In this document: positions 12,837-26,461 of the stretch, in pieces
Layout: the number at the start of each line of letters is the position of its first letter
Position numbering within the stretch: the stretch's first letter is position 1
NCBI GenBank assembly: GCA_035578155.1
Contig: JAPWDM010000078.1
Location: 124,001-188,000 of the forward strand
DNA from: Brachynemurus nebulosus
Taxonomy: Eukaryota; Arthropoda; Insecta; Neuroptera; Myrmeleontidae
Reading direction: 5' to 3'
DNA: 64,000 nucleotides
Program-made: the position numbers and the translations under genes
Notes under the pieces: generated by a model
Told to the model about the DNA's origin: nothing
The model's input: only the letters and a program-made list of their open reading frames with translations
The model's database searches: none

Positions 12837-13695
12837 GGGGGGAGTTCACGCCAGAAACGGCTAATAAACTAATTTTTTTCGAATCTCGTTTTTTGTTTTT
12901 ATTTTGTTCTGTGGTTCTTTACAAACACGGTGATATATAAAACATGGCCAAAAAAATTTTTTTTCAAGTAGAAAAATATTTAATTGTGAGCCGCTGCACA
13001 GCCAAGTTGCTGCTCTTTGCAGACAACTCTCGCCCCTCCCCCCTCGCGATTTGATCAGTAATATTTAGTTTTGATGTGTACATGGGTTACATTATGCACG
13101 AAAAAGGAACAAGAGGGGACAATGTATGGGGCTGGAGAGTTTTAATAAACAGTGAGTAAACCGCTTCTTTTGTTATTATTTTTGTTTTTTACCGTTTCCC
13201 GAAAGTTGTGTTTTTCCCGACAAGGAAAATCATATCTCAAGTTCTAGAAAAGATTGAGACTTAATTTTTTTTAAATTTTGTTCATAAACATATTGCGCAT
13301 AAACATATGCTTTTTCCATTTAAACAATTGTAACTATTTTTAAACATTTTTTTTTTTAGATAAAAATTCGGTTTTATAATTTTTAGAAGTTTGGGATTAC
13401 AATTTTATAGTTAATTTTTAAAATTACCTGAAACCCATACTTAGTTTTATGGGCAGGTCCTTTAGGAATAAAATAATAAAAAAATATTTAAAAAATATTC
13501 ATTACTTTTTGAGATATGGTGTTCTTTGTAAACGCTTAAAAACTTGTGAAAAAGGTCCCCCTCCCCCCTCAGGGAAGAGTAATGAATGTTTCAAAAATAA
13601 AATTTTCTATTTGAAACCTTCTCTAATTTGAAAAAAAATTCAATAAGCAAAATAATCATAAATAAAAAAGTTGCTTTTTTATTTGAACTCCTCCC
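12837..13695. mobile_element. TTAA-flanked MITE (piggyBac-like), 859 bp
   Basis: TTAA lies at both boundaries (12833-12836 and 13696-13699), with terminal inverted repeats GGGGGGAGTTCACGCC and, reverse-complemented on the right, GGGAGGAGTTCAAAT. TTAA target choice is typical of piggyBac superfamily elements. No transposase is present, and the frame at 13449-13631 lies inside and is not coding. Confidence 0.75.
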
Positions 13696-14577
13696 TTAAA
13701 TCAATACAACTTCAAGATGTTATTCAACAAAGATGTCTTCCCGGGCTGCCTATTTTATCTACTAGTTTAGATTTTTTTTAACTTTTGAGGTCATTCGGTG
13801 CGCCCAAAGACACTGTACAACGTACGAATTTTCTCTTATATTTAGCTAGTTTGACGTATGTTTCGACATCTATATTCAGTTATCAATTTACATAAAGTGG
13901 ATATCTACTTTGTGGACAATCTCTACATAATTTTATGTACTATAAAACATATGTACACCATATCTAGCCGTGTTTACATACATATATATACATAAATGCA
14001 TACATAATATGATATATACCATTAAACATTATGTATTAATGTTTGCCAAATACCGTGCAGAAATCATTTTGGTTCAAATCCAACTGTAATAAAGTTGTAG
14101 CGAAATAACGGAACACTCACATACATACACATACCATACGTGAACTACAAACACAAACAAAAAATATTATGTATACGTAAAAATACGTTTTGTAACGTAA
14201 TAATAACACCAACACATCGTGGACCGTGCAATATATGTATAAGGAAAAAAATTTGCCGGATTGTAAGAAAATTTTTTAATGCTTCGTTAAATATAATATT
14301 GTTCAAGAATTATTACTGGCACTAGCGTCAACAACCAAGCGGGTGATCGAGTAAAAATTCCTTTTGTTTTGGGAAAAAAAATTGTCTTATAAAAGTGTCG
14401 AAAAATAGATCAAATTACAAGACGACCCGGAAATTTGCAACGCAGGTTGAAATTTTTACCAATAAAATTCTTGATTTGGTTGGTGGGATTATTTGAGGAA
14501 AAGGGGGCTGTGTTCGTTGAACAGTCGAAAGCTCACCCCCAAAATTACAAAAGTTTCACCAGTAATATTTTGTTTAA

Positions 14578-15137
14578 GGGGGCTGACCACAGTCCAGAAA
14601 TTTCAAAATATCGATTTTTTTTGTTTTTGCATTTTCTTATAGCTATACTTATCGAAAATCACTTTAAACGCGTTTTTCTCGAAATGACTTTTTCGACACC
14701 TGTACAAAATTACGTTACTAAAATTTGGACAGAATATTTACAACACATGTCGCTATTGGCTAAACCACAACCAGATTTTTTTCAGACCTTTTTTTTAGAA
14801 ATTTCAGAACTTTTTTTTAAACTGCCACCATTTTGTTTCTATACGTGCAAAATTGTTAATTCTGGTTCCGCCAATAACCATACTTATATAGATCAAGAAT
14901 TTTTTTTACTTTTTTTCTTCAGATGCTCCTGAGCTTTAAAATCTTGTCATAAGTGGCAGCACCTTTTTTATTTATATACTTTAACTGTATTGTTCAATAT
15001 ATGTCGAAGGGAAAAATATTTTTGTAATCTTGAATAATTAATAATAGAACTAATATCATTTGTTTTCGTCGTCCAATTTATCTAAAAAGAATCGTGAAAA
15101 AACCTGTTTTTTTCGATCTCTGGACTGGTGAGCCTCC
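14578..15137. mobile_element. TTAA-flanked MITE (piggyBac-like), 560 bp
   Basis: TTAA lies at 14574-14577 and 15138-15141. The terminal inverted repeats are GGGGGCTGACCACAGTCCAG and, reverse-complemented, GGAGGCTCACCAGTCCAG, each followed by an AATCGAT/poly(A/T) stretch. The 165-residue frame at 14435-14932 runs from flanking DNA into this element and is judged chance. Confidence 0.82.
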
Positions 15138-15169
15138 TTAAGATAAATGTGAAAATTTGGGTCTATGTG

Positions 15170-15925
15170 GACGCTAAGCTACGAAACTCTTGAATAAATT
15201 TGGTGGAAATGTTAAAAGTTCCGAGCCTTTGAAAGAATTCTTCAGCTAAACATGTCCGATGCCCGAATTACCACATTGTTTTCTGAAATTCGGTTACTGA
15301 ACATCAAAATTATATTGGGGTATTATAATACAAGCCCAACACAACCATACAATATGCATTGTATCCAACAACGAGATATTTATACATATATTTGTAACAA
15401 AAATTGTTTATTTCGTAATTCGTTGCATATATTGAGGAGGGGCGCGGATTGGTTGAGTAGGTATACGACAGACTCAGAATGAATATAGAAGTACACATTA
15501 GAGTCAATGTCAAGCAAAATAAATAATACGGAACGCAATAATATGTTACCTAAGTCGAATTGCTGGGAAAAACATTTTTGAATACAAAACAATAAAGAAG
15601 AAGGGAAATTTTTGCATATATCTTGGAAATATAATAATTATGTTAATCTGGATTGAAAAAGTGAAATAATTTACCAAATTTACCAAAATTCAAAAGTTTT
15701 GAAATCACGTTAGATGGTTCTTTGAATCACTGTCCCAAGTAAATTGGTTTTTGAGAAAAATTGAAAACAAACTTTTTGTTTCAAAATTTTTTTGCAAAGT
15801 TCGCAAAAATCAGATACATAGGATAGGTTTTTGCTTGCATAGTTATTCTATATGTAAATTGTTTTCCAAGAAAAAGTAGGAAATTCGCTGCGTTATGCAG
15901 GATGCTGTGACAGGAGTATTTATAA
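15170..15925 (+). repeat. R1 fragments, interrupted
   Basis: Pieces of R1 occur at about 15170-15275 (CATGTCCGATGCCCGAATTA) and 15870-15922 (ATTCGCTGCGTTATGCAGGA), separated by unrelated AT-rich sequence. Confidence 0.5.
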
Positions 15926-16599
15926 CCAATTTCAAATACAATTGAGCATGAGTCATCTTTAAAGAATTAAATAATTCTCTTATTCGAAATAAATCAATCT
16001 TCTATTTTTTTCTAAAAACAAACTGCAAATTTTGAAATTTAGGCAAGTGCTATAATGAAAGAGATACCTAAACTCAAGAAAACGGAAATTCTTTAAATTC
16101 ATAAGTGATGAATCATGGTTAAATTTAAGTGAAATGTATTATAGTACAAGGAAGTATTTTTAATGGGGAATTTTTAATTTTAAAAATAGACAGTTGATAG
16201 ATTGCTCGGAAAAATGAAATTAAAAGTTTTCAAAACGTTCATTATCGCTAAAAAAATTGTGACGAATTGTTTGCCGGTTGATTTAGCTGATATATTTGGC
16301 CATACATGTACCTAATATTGTGAACATCTTATTAGCCCGTATATGGATACTTCAGTGCTATTATATAGACATATAAGTAACACATGTGTCATGTAAAAAG
16401 TATAAATAAATATGGCAAGCTAAAAATATTTTGTATTTGAATTCAAAAGTTCGCATCAAAATATCAGCAAATACACTTTTGGTTTTTACCATTTTCTTAA
16501 AACTTGCTAAGCACAGGAAAAGTAATAATCAAAATTTAGCACGCAGAAATATTAGAAAAATAGTTTCGGTCGAATTAGTCAGAATTTTAAGAAAATTTT

Positions 16600-17560
16600 G
16601 TAATTTTAATAGTAAAAATGAAAATTTCAGAACCAAAATTATATTAATTTAACCAGTCGCTATAATTTTTGAATAATTTACAAAAAGCTTGATTTGATCA
16701 AAACTTTGTATTTTTTTATTTTGATGACATTATTAAGTTTACTAAAATTTTTCAAGGGCCTAGAAAAATGATAAGATGATGAAATTGTAAGCGAATTATA
16801 GATTTTTGAGGTTGTATTTTTAATTTTTACCAAAATTAGGTATGAGGGTACCCCTAGAAAGATGACTTCTGTCAAGTCGGTCAGATTTCGAAGCGGAATT
16901 TTGTAATTTCAACTGCGAAAATGAAAAGTTCACACGAAAATTACTCTCATTTTACTAGCTACCTTCATCCAAATCATTTTCATAAAGTTTGATATGTGAG
17001 AAAAAAAAAATTTTAACCCGATAACGTCACCGCATTTAAAAAAAATTTTTGGAAGCTTGAAAAACTGTAAACTAAATGACAAAATGACGAAACTGGAACC
17101 AAATCATAGGTCTTTGAAGTCGTTTTCTTTCATTTTTATCAAAATAAGGCATGTAGGATGACTAGAAACAGGATTTCGGTTAAATTAGTCAGATTTCTAA
17201 AACGGAATTTCGGCTTTGTAAAGGCAAAAATAAAATGTTCACACCCTAATTGGCCTAATTCAACCAAGCAAACCAACTGCAGTCACTTCCACAAAACTTG
17301 ACTTGAGAAAAAAGTAAATATTTTATCTGATGACGCCGTCAAGGTAATCAAAACTTTTGAAGCCCTTAAAAATTGTAAATAAAATGATAGAATGATGAAC
17401 CTATAAGTGGGATTTTAGGTTCCCGACGTCATTCTTTTCATTTTTGTCAAAATTTAGCATGTAGAACCACTACAAAGATTTCGGTTAAATCAATCAGATT
17501 TCTAAAACGAATTTCGTCACTTCAACAACAAAAATGAAACCTAATTTTTGATTTGATATT
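16600..17560 (+). repeat. ~305-bp tandem repeat family, main array
   Basis: Three or more diverged units repeat GAAAAGTTCACAC..AAATTACT, CATAAAGTTTGAT, GATGACGTCATCAAG-like, AAATGATAGAATGATGAA and TTCGGTTAAATCAGTCAGAT. Diverged relatives lie at about 10.85-11.11, 40.2-40.53 and 43.68-44.29 kb. No coding potential. Confidence 0.7.
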
Positions 17561-18824
17561 TGAACGAAGTTTCTTTGGAATATTCAAAAATCGCATTGTG
17601 AAACCATTAACAAAAAGTTATCCGCCCTGCTAATTTGAATCCTGGATCCACCCGTGTTTTCTCTTAAGTAAATCAAAGTACCTCCATAAACAAGCAACAA
17701 AATTTGTAAACATTGCCAAATAAATGAACGACTGCGTTGAGGTTAACACGGTTCATTTGACGCGCTAGGCCATAACGTAACCAATTACATCAAACTGCTC
17801 ACCGCACCGATTGGCCACTTTGTTGTGAGTTTGTTTCAATTTGTCCAGATGGAGTGCATGTCCAGCAGTGTAGGTGTACTCACCAGCAAACACATACAAA
17901 CGTAAAGTTAAGAAGATTGACTGACGTGCAACTGACCCTTTCTTGATTCTCAATATAAACTTTTGATACTAGTACAACAATCCTTTGTCCATGTTGGGTG
18001 GTTCTTTGGCGCTTCACAACTTATATGTAATTAAATTCCTTTACACGGGCTCGTACGGGAAGGAAATTTGCTTGGATGCATTGTTTCCGGGAGTTGTACA
18101 AGAAATTAGTCTGCTGCAGTACTCTATTAATATATAGTTTCGTTAAAACTAAAGTTGTTACTATAAAGTAGCCTTTTATCTATACTGGATTAACACTTTC
18201 ATATACAGGCGAACATTTTCTGGCGAGCAAAGTATTCCAATTTTTTGAAAATAAAATGGAAAAATTTGGAATTGTATTACATATTCAGATAAAATAATGC
18301 GATATACGGAAAACGTATGTGTATCTATTTCTTATCCGGGTGTATGAGGTAAGGGACAAAATTATGTAACACCATAATATGCATTCTACAATATACAGTG
18401 TAGATTTAATAAGAACCGACTGTACTGGAAAAGGATTTGAATAATGTGACCAATTGTATGTAGATACTGTTATTGTAAGAGTGTTCTTCTTGAATGTTAG
18501 TTCCATCTTAATCTGTACAAAATATGAAAGTGGGAAAAACATTCAATTTTTAAAAGAGCACAATTATAGCGATTAGAAGTAATGAGTTTGTCCGCCTTTA
18601 AAAATTGTGGGATGGAAAAGAACACAGGCAATTTTTTATCCCGAGGAAACATATGATTCGGGATTCCTATGTGGAAACATTAATTTGTATCGGTTTCACT
18701 TATCAACAAGTTAACCACAGTGAACTGTAAACTTTACATAGTGATAGTTACAGAGACGTAGAAGGACACAGGCTACTTTTTACCGTGGAAAACATTTCAT
18801 TTTCGAGGGAAAATGTATTTAAAA

Positions 18825-19383
18825 TAGTGATGAGCAAATGGTCTTGCTTTTGCATTAAGAATATTGGTCTTGGTCTTGGTATTGAAAAATGCAGTCTTGG
18901 TCTTGGTCTTGGTCTTGGTATTCTTAAGAAAACTTGCAATTTCTTGCATTTTTTTTTTATTTTATTTCTTCTAAAATCAGAATTTTCACTCTTTACTGTT
19001 CCTAAAAAAATTTTTGTTCTGTGACTGCCTCTCTGTTCACCTGAGTATTCGTAAAACCTTCCAACAAGAACTTCGGAACTAATCGACTAATTTCGATGAA
19101 ATTTTCAGTACCTATTTCTAAAATCTACTATTATTGTTAAAGTTACACATTTTTAATTGCAAGTATTTAATTAACTTCGAATTTTTAAAGAAACAATTTT
19201 TAATATTGTGTTAAAAAGTTTCAGTAGGTATTAATTATACTTTCAAATTATGTAAATAGTCTTGTTTTTTCCTTGTTTTAGTCTTGGTCTTACTCACTTG
19301 AATCTTGGTATTGGTTCTGCTCTTGCAAAAAATGCAAGACCAAGACAAGACTGCAAAATCAAGACTAATTTTGTTCATCACTA
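18825..19383. mobile_element. hAT-like MITE, 559 bp, with TTGGTC hexamers
   Basis: The terminal inverted repeats are TAGTGATGAGCAAATGG and its imperfect complement ending TTCATCACTA. A perfect 8-bp duplication ATTTAAAA lies at 18817-18824 and 19384-19391. Both ends carry GGTCTTGGTCTTGG-type hexamer arrays in opposite orientation, so they can pair into long hairpins. The short frames at 18748-19024 are products of this repeat. Confidence 0.85.
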
Positions 19384-19903
19384 ATTTAAAACGAAACAAT
19401 AATATTCAAACTTTGAATATTGGTTAGCGGAGGAGAATGAAAATGGACATAGGCTACTTTTTAACATGGAGAAATTTTGGGTGTTGTTGTTGGTATTGAT
19501 GAAAAAGTTGTTCCTATTCTAAACACTTGCACAATAATAGCAATATAAGACACCAGACCAAAAAATGAAAATTTTTGTATATAGTAGAACAATAACATAA
19601 ATCAAAAATTCGGGAACGACGAAAAAACTGTTTTCATAAAAGTTTATACTTTATTGAAAAACCCTTATACCGAATAGGAAAAAAAATGTATATTGGAAAA
19701 AAGAAAACAAGGGCTATAATCTAAAAGTTTTCAAAAGTAGAAAATACACACTAACTTTTCACGACGGGGTATGAGAAATAGATGGACAACGAAGTGGACA
19801 GAAACTAAAATAGTATCGGATGTTTCAATAAAAACAGGGACGAATTGAATATGAACACAGGCGTTGACTGTCAGTTCAAAAAGTATAAAACAAAAATATA
19901 TTT

Positions 19904-20440
<537 letters not shown>

Positions 20441-20509
20441 TCAACTAATATTCAAATAAATGCCTGACATATAATTTGGTGGTAAGATCAGTATCGACAA
20501 TTACATGTG

Positions 20510-20600
20510 AGATATAGTATATCTCTCGATTGGACTCAAATTCCCAATCTACCAAACAAGAACACAATCGCTAACTACTAAGCCAACTTAGAATCCTCTC
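20510..20600 (-). repeat. tRNA-derived SINE head or tRNA relic
   Basis: On the minus strand TTGGCTTAGTAGTTAGCG resembles a pol III A box, and GGGAATTTGAGTCCAATC, about 30 nt later, resembles a B box. Anticodon and acceptor stems do not form, so this is a decayed tRNA-like sequence. Confidence 0.4.
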
Positions 20601-21738
20601 AATTTTCTAAATTAATTTTTTATTATTATTTAATCTTTGACAGAAAATTTATTCTATTAAAACGTACTGGTTTTCAATGTTTTTTTGCAATTCCTCCATT
20701 ATTAGCATCAGATATATCCGAAAATCACGTGTTAGATTAAAATTCAGATTAGTCTCAATTTTTTTTGAAACTTATTTTACATTTCCAAAAAAAGTGTATT
20801 TGTTTTGTCAACAAAAGAAAGTGTTTCGAGGTGACTGAAATCACTGTTTTTATATTTATCCTTTTCTTTTGTATTGTATTGTTTATTCCAATATGTAAAT
20901 ATGATTGGGTTAGATACAAATTTTGATATTTTTTTTTTTTTTTTTAAACTAACTTTACACCGTATGGTCAGAGTTTATTTTACTATTTTACAAAAATATT
21001 TTTTATAAAATATAAATTGTTTTATAGCTTCTTCGCAACAAAAGTCGTCCGGGGTTTGCAAAAATTACAAACATTGATTAAATCAAGATTTTATTAAAAC
21101 TCGATTTAAATTTATAATATTAAAAAAAAAATTGAATTTTCTTCTTTTTTCGTTCGGAAAAAACCAAATGAAAATGAAAAACAAAATATTATTTGTTCGC
21201 GTATCGCGTTTTATATTCATGCTTTTTTGAAAATTGATTAAAAGTTTTAATTTAAAAGTTTTTTTTAAAAGAAACGAATTGAAACAAAATTTCCCGAGAT
21301 GAGAGAACGATGAATCAAGTTACTACAGTAGGTAAAAGTGGCTCGCGTGTAGTACACAAGCGATATACCTTCTTCTGATATGTACAGTAAAACCGTATTA
21401 TAGGAAACTGAAGTAATATATGTGTCACGATTATTTACTTCAAAATTTTGACTACAAAATTTTTTCCATGATTATGTTCCTTGAGGTGTTAGAAATATTC
21501 ACCTAAAATTTTATTTTAAAAAAATGAAAAATCAAAAAGTTATGGGTATTTTAGTGCACGCACTTTACTATAATTCAATTTTAAAAAAAAAATTTAAATG
21601 TTATTTTCTCGAAAATACGTTTTTCGACATGGTTCCTCAAGTTTCTCAAAAAGTATTTAAGATATCAACATAAATCAAAGTGCCTATTATTCCTCCATAC
21701 TCTCCTTTTGGCAGGTACTTATGATCTTTTCTTAGATT
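20601..21738. other. Intergenic, no gene seen
   Basis: AT-rich with long A and T runs; no repeat ends or coding frame recognised. Confidence 0.55.
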
Positions 21739-21906
21739 CTACACGGAGAGAAAATTCCTATAAAAATTACTGTGCTCATACTACAATCGACATGCAACAG
21801 GCGAACATATCCAATTTTACCGTACAAAAATTGGATATGTTCGCCTGTTACACGTCGATTGTAGTATGAGCACAGTAATTTTTACAGGAATTTTCTCTCT
21901 GTGTAG
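21739..21906. mobile_element. Short foldback MITE, 168 bp
   Basis: Arms of about 80 bp pair nearly perfectly: CTACACGGAGAGAAAATTCC on the left against GGAATTTTCTCTCTGTGTAG on the right. The centre is a short loop at about 21819-21825. It has no coding capacity. Confidence 0.8.
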
Positions 21907-22849
21907 TTAGTGCCATAACTGTATATGTATATTTTCCGAAAATTCTTGATTTTTTTATGATTCATTGGGGATTTCAGAACGCGAGGAACCATCAAGGTGG
22001 AAAAATCTCGCAGTGTCGATTTCAAAGCCATTTATACGCAGCTCATTTTTGAATTTAAAAAAAAAATAAATTTGTAATCTTAAGGCATGTAAAAGCAATG
22101 TTGTATATTTAGTTTTTTAATAAAATATTTATTTGTATAAAAAAAATTAAAAAAGTCAATTTTTGATGTTTTCTTGGCGAATCTCCCCTTACGTCTTTCA
22201 TTATGCGATGTCTATGCAGAAAGATTGGTACTTTATTACGATTCTACTGTACTTGACGTGATAACAATCATGGAAAGAGTGGTGGTGGGGGTTAAGGAGA
22301 GGGGTGGGGAACGGGGGAGTTGAGAGTTGTATGTATATTATCATTTATTGTGTACGCATTCTCCAGAAAATTAAATTAACGTGTTATATAATTCAATCTT
22401 GTTTTTCACTAAAACTCGACGAAATCTCAACTTCAATGTTTCTTTCCAATATACTTTTTGAAATGTTAACTGTCAATATTCGATGTACAAATGGTGCAGT
22501 ACAATCGCAATTTTTTCTGTTTTTGTTTTTTGAACAATTGGGTAGTATTTTGATGAATATGTGGATAAATGTTTGAGAAGTTTGTTACAGTTGGTAGTTT
22601 TTCTGATTTTAGGGTGGGTATTTTATTTTTTTTACTGATTTTAATATAGAATTCTCTTCTCTATTTTACATTTATCTTAAGAGAAGAGGAAGATATAAGA
22701 ATGACTTGAGCTTCCTCTTAAAGTTGACTACTTTTGATTACAATTTTGCATCCTATTTCCTTTTTTATATTAAAGATCCTCTGTTCTTTTGCCAAATACA
22801 AATTTCTCTGTAGTTAGAGTCAGGGTCTCAGCGGTCAGGGTTAAGACTT

Positions 22850-23217
22850 GGGTCCGAGCGAGTGACAGAAATTTGTTTTGTAGTTTCTAAATCGAAAAAA
22901 TGATATTAACTAAAAATTTTATACAAAACATAGCTATATTTTTACATATATGTCAGCACGATAACTCTCGAACAAAACATCCTATTTTTATGAAATTTGG
23001 GGAAAATGTTGGAAGTCCGAAAATCATGAAGAAGTTCGTTATCCAGTCGCGTACAGTTCCTAGAAATTTTGGGACTTTTTCATAAAAATTTTTTTACACC
23101 ATCGGGAAAAACTTCTTGAAACAATCAATTTGTTAAGCAAATTGTTTTTTGAGAGCGAATTTTTTGTTTCAAAAAACTGGGAAATTTGTTGCTACGCAGG
23201 ATACTGTGACAGGGTAT
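22850..23217 (+). repeat. Dispersed repeat R1, copy C (diverged)
   Basis: It contains ACGATAACTCTCGAACAAAA, TATGAAATTTGGGGAAAATG and a final GCAGGATACTGTGACAGGGT, in the order of R1 copy A but clearly more diverged. Confidence 0.65.
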
Positions 23218-23579
23218 TTTAATCCCTTTTTTATATCCTTCAAAATTTTTCGTATGTTTTTTTCTCCACACTTGTAGATAAACTAGGTACCTCTCAGCCA
23301 TTTTGGAGCTATCGAAAGTTGGTATTATCAACGTACTGGTCCCTCTTAGTAACTGATCAATTTGATTGTATACTGTACGCGTACAATACAACTGCTATTA
23401 ATACATTTTGTACTATAACTATACTACAAGCCTATATCTTTTGAACCTATTTTATTATATCTGTAATACTAATACAGTTAGATATAATATACCTATACAA
23501 TATATATTTTATCTACAATATTAGAATATAGATATAATGAAATTTTACGAGTTTTATTTACATTATCCACGCGTATATT

Positions 23580-25082
23580 CAGGGCCGCGCCAAGGGACAT
23601 TTGCGCTGGGGTGCAAGACAAAAATTGCCGCCTCTAAAACGCCAAACTTATTTGTATAATACATTTTTACTTACTATACAGTAAGTAAAAACGCCAAACT
23701 TCTTTGTCATACAGTTTACTTACTATATATACTTACTTTAATGAAATGCATAAAATATTATAAAATATTTAGGATTATAAATGGAATAAAACACTTAAAC
23801 TTTTTTTAACAATTTAGTTCGCATAAATTTCAAGAACAAGTAAATAAAAATAAATAATTTTACACAAAACAAAAACGAATAGTAACAATTTTAAAATTTT
23901 ATATAAAATTCACTTTCCTTGCCTATTTTATTAAAAATTCATTTATTAAATCTGACATGTCCATATCTGCAGCAATTTTGTTTTCTATGCTAATTAAACT
24001 TAAATACGATATTCTTTCCTGTGACATAGGTACTAGATCTTAAATAATTTTTTATTAACTTAAGTTTCGAAAAACTTCTCTTACCAGATGCCACTGTCAC
24101 AGGTATTGTCAAAAATATTCTTAATGCAATTGTCATATTCGGAAACATTGTAGTAAGATCATTAGAAAATATATAATCTAAAACTGTTAATGCATTCATG
24201 TCGGGATTAATATATGTTAAAAGAGTTTCTATTTCATCACATAAATCTAACGCATTTATATCAGATTCGTTCCGCAGAGCCCAAAAGGGGATGTTTTTTA
24301 CTTAAATTTCTGAGAAACGAAATAATGTAACTTTTCCAAGAAAAGAGTATGGAGTGCTCCAATTTAAAGAACGTCCATAAATCTTATCTTATCCTAAGTG
24401 GAATAAGCAATATCGAAAGAACATGTATATTTTAAACTAAATTGCTTGCAGATGTGGATAAGCAAATATTGAAAACAAAATTTATAATAACAAAAAACAG
24501 AAATAATAAATTAGGTTTAAGATATCAACCAAATAGGAAAAAGAAGATAAAATAAAAATGTTGGTTTTAAAACCAAATAATTGAAATCTTAAACTCTTTT
24601 ATTATATTTCGACTGTTCAATACAGTGTTTATTAAGTCTTATTTAAAAGAATAATATTTTACTAAGAGATCCTCAGTCATCAATTTTTAGTTTGTTTTGT
24701 TTACTAATCGTCACGTACTATATACAACGTAACGCAACGGAAACTAAACAATTTTAAAGATTGATAAATGTTTTATGTGTAGAATTCAACGACGATTTTT
24801 ATAAAATTAAAGCATGCAAGAACATGTTCGATCCCGATCCCGTTTGATTTCGCCGATTACCGCGCAAATGATTGTTGTCGCTGGTCGACAATCGGAATAA
24901 TCGGATTACCGACGGGTCACAACAATCATAATAGACAAGTATTTAAGCAAAATGCGGGTAACATTTAGTGTCATCAAAATTACCACATAAAAATAGTAAT
25001 AATTTTATATTTTATTTGCCGCCCCCAAAGCCTGCCGCCGGGGTACTAGGCACCCCTAACACCCCCGCTTGGCGCGGCCCTG
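23580..25082 (-). mobile_element. hAT element, internally deleted, 1.5 kb
   Basis: The ends are exact inverted repeats, CAGGGCCGCGCCAAG on the left and CTTGGCGCGGCCCTG on the right. Both are flanked by the 8-bp target duplication CGTATATT (23572-23579 and 25083-25090). The size, ends and 8-bp duplication are diagnostic of hAT. Only the C-terminal part of a transposase remains (23923-24284, minus); the rest is noncoding AT-rich DNA, so the copy is non-autonomous. Confidence 0.92.
23923..24284 (-). pseudogene. hAT transposase C-terminal dimerization region, frameshifted
   Basis: The minus-strand frame contains ALRIFLTIPVTVASGKRSFS followed by KLKLIKNYLRSS, which matches the hAT dimerization signature of ZMYM/hAT-like transposases. 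One extra base just after this breaks the frame. The next frame continues MSQERISYLSLISIENKIA and runs to a TAG at 23923-23925. The N-terminal zinc finger and catalytic core are missing. It is a dead fragment inside the 23580-25082 element. Confidence 0.88.
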
Positions 25083-25755
25083 CGTATATTCCCTCTCTCA
25101 GAAAATTACTTCGAATATTCTTCGACATTTGTTCAAGAGTTACTTTCGCATGAACGCGTGATTTCCAAAATGAATACCCCAACGTAATCATTGAATATCA
25201 CGTTTGACAACAACAAACATCACTTCCTAAATGAAATACACTATGGATTTTACCGTTTGTGTTTAAACAACCCCCTCCTGCCAAGCTTTTTGCCGCGTTT
25301 TCATCAATTTATTAACGAATCATTTGTGTTGTTTATTTGTGCTTGTTGTATAAAAGCTTTATAAAGCTCGCATCTTTTACGCACTTGTATTTAACAATGT
25401 AACGTATATGAATAGGTATACATCAATCTGAACAGAGGTACTCAACATTTTCTCATTATGTTCCCCATTTAAGCATTACACACAAAAACATTTCTCGCAG
25501 TTTACTTTTTGGTGTTGTTAGCATTGATAAATTAGTATTTACATTACATAATTAACGACTTGTAACCATTATTCGGAAAGAAAACACAAAGAAATTTACC
25601 TATATTTTGCTGTAGGTACGTTTTAAAGAGATACTTTGTGGATTCGATCACAGCAACCTCGATCATAGCAGGTGTACGTGTAACAGAAATTCCATGGGCT
25701 GTTTAAAAACACTTTAGTGTGAATTTATATTATATACGTCTATTTCTACATCTAG

Positions 25756-26457
25756 AAGGGGTATTCTAGTCTAGAGGCTCGATTTTGAGGTGATTTTACG
25801 GGGCCAATAAAAAAAATTTTTAGTATCCATTTTTTTACCAGTTTTTTTATTGATATTTAAAAAGTATAAAAATGTATAAAAATTTAAAAAAAAATTCAAA
25901 ATTGCAATTGGTACAAGCTGGCAAAGTGCGGACTCAAAAAAAGGTGTCTCCTGGTTGACGTGATTCCAACCCTCCCGGTGATCAGAAACATAAAATTTTA
26001 GTTAATTCTTAATAAACAAGGTCATCGAATTAGCCGGACGTAGTCGATTTAAAAAAATTGTTTTTTTTTATCAAAATGGCGACCATTTAAAAAAAATTAT
26101 TTTTTCGCCTCCTTTTTTCAACTATGGAAATTTTTTTAAAATAATAAATAGAAAAAATTCCAAAAACTCCTACGTCGGACCAATTTTGATAGTATTTAGA
26201 AGGTCTGTACCAAATTTCAAGTAAATCGGTGCATTAGAACTTGAGATATCATGTCAACCGTACCAAAAAGTAGTTTCGAGTAATTTATGTTAAAAATTTG
26301 AATTTAACACTGAAAAGATACACAGTACACAGGGAAAAAATAATCATAACTCCGAAAATAATTCGAATTTCCGTAAATCCTTTTAGAGGCTTATTCTTAA
26401 AAGTTTGAACTTTGAAAATATGAAAATTTGTTCGAATTTCTAGACTAGAATACTACC
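25756..26457. mobile_element. MITE with GGGGTATTCTAGTCTAGA ends
   Basis: The left end AAGGGGTATTCTAGTCTAGA matches the complement of TCTAGACTAGAATACTACC at the right, about 20 bp each. TTAA follows the right end (26458-26461), but the left flank is TAGA, so the target site is eroded. It has no coding frame. Confidence 0.68.
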
Positions 26458-26461
26458 TTAA

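Noticed and set aside
14435..14932. 165-residue open frame, plus strand
   Set aside because: It begins in flanking DNA and runs into a TTAA-bounded MITE; it is rich in Phe/Leu from T runs and has no domain.
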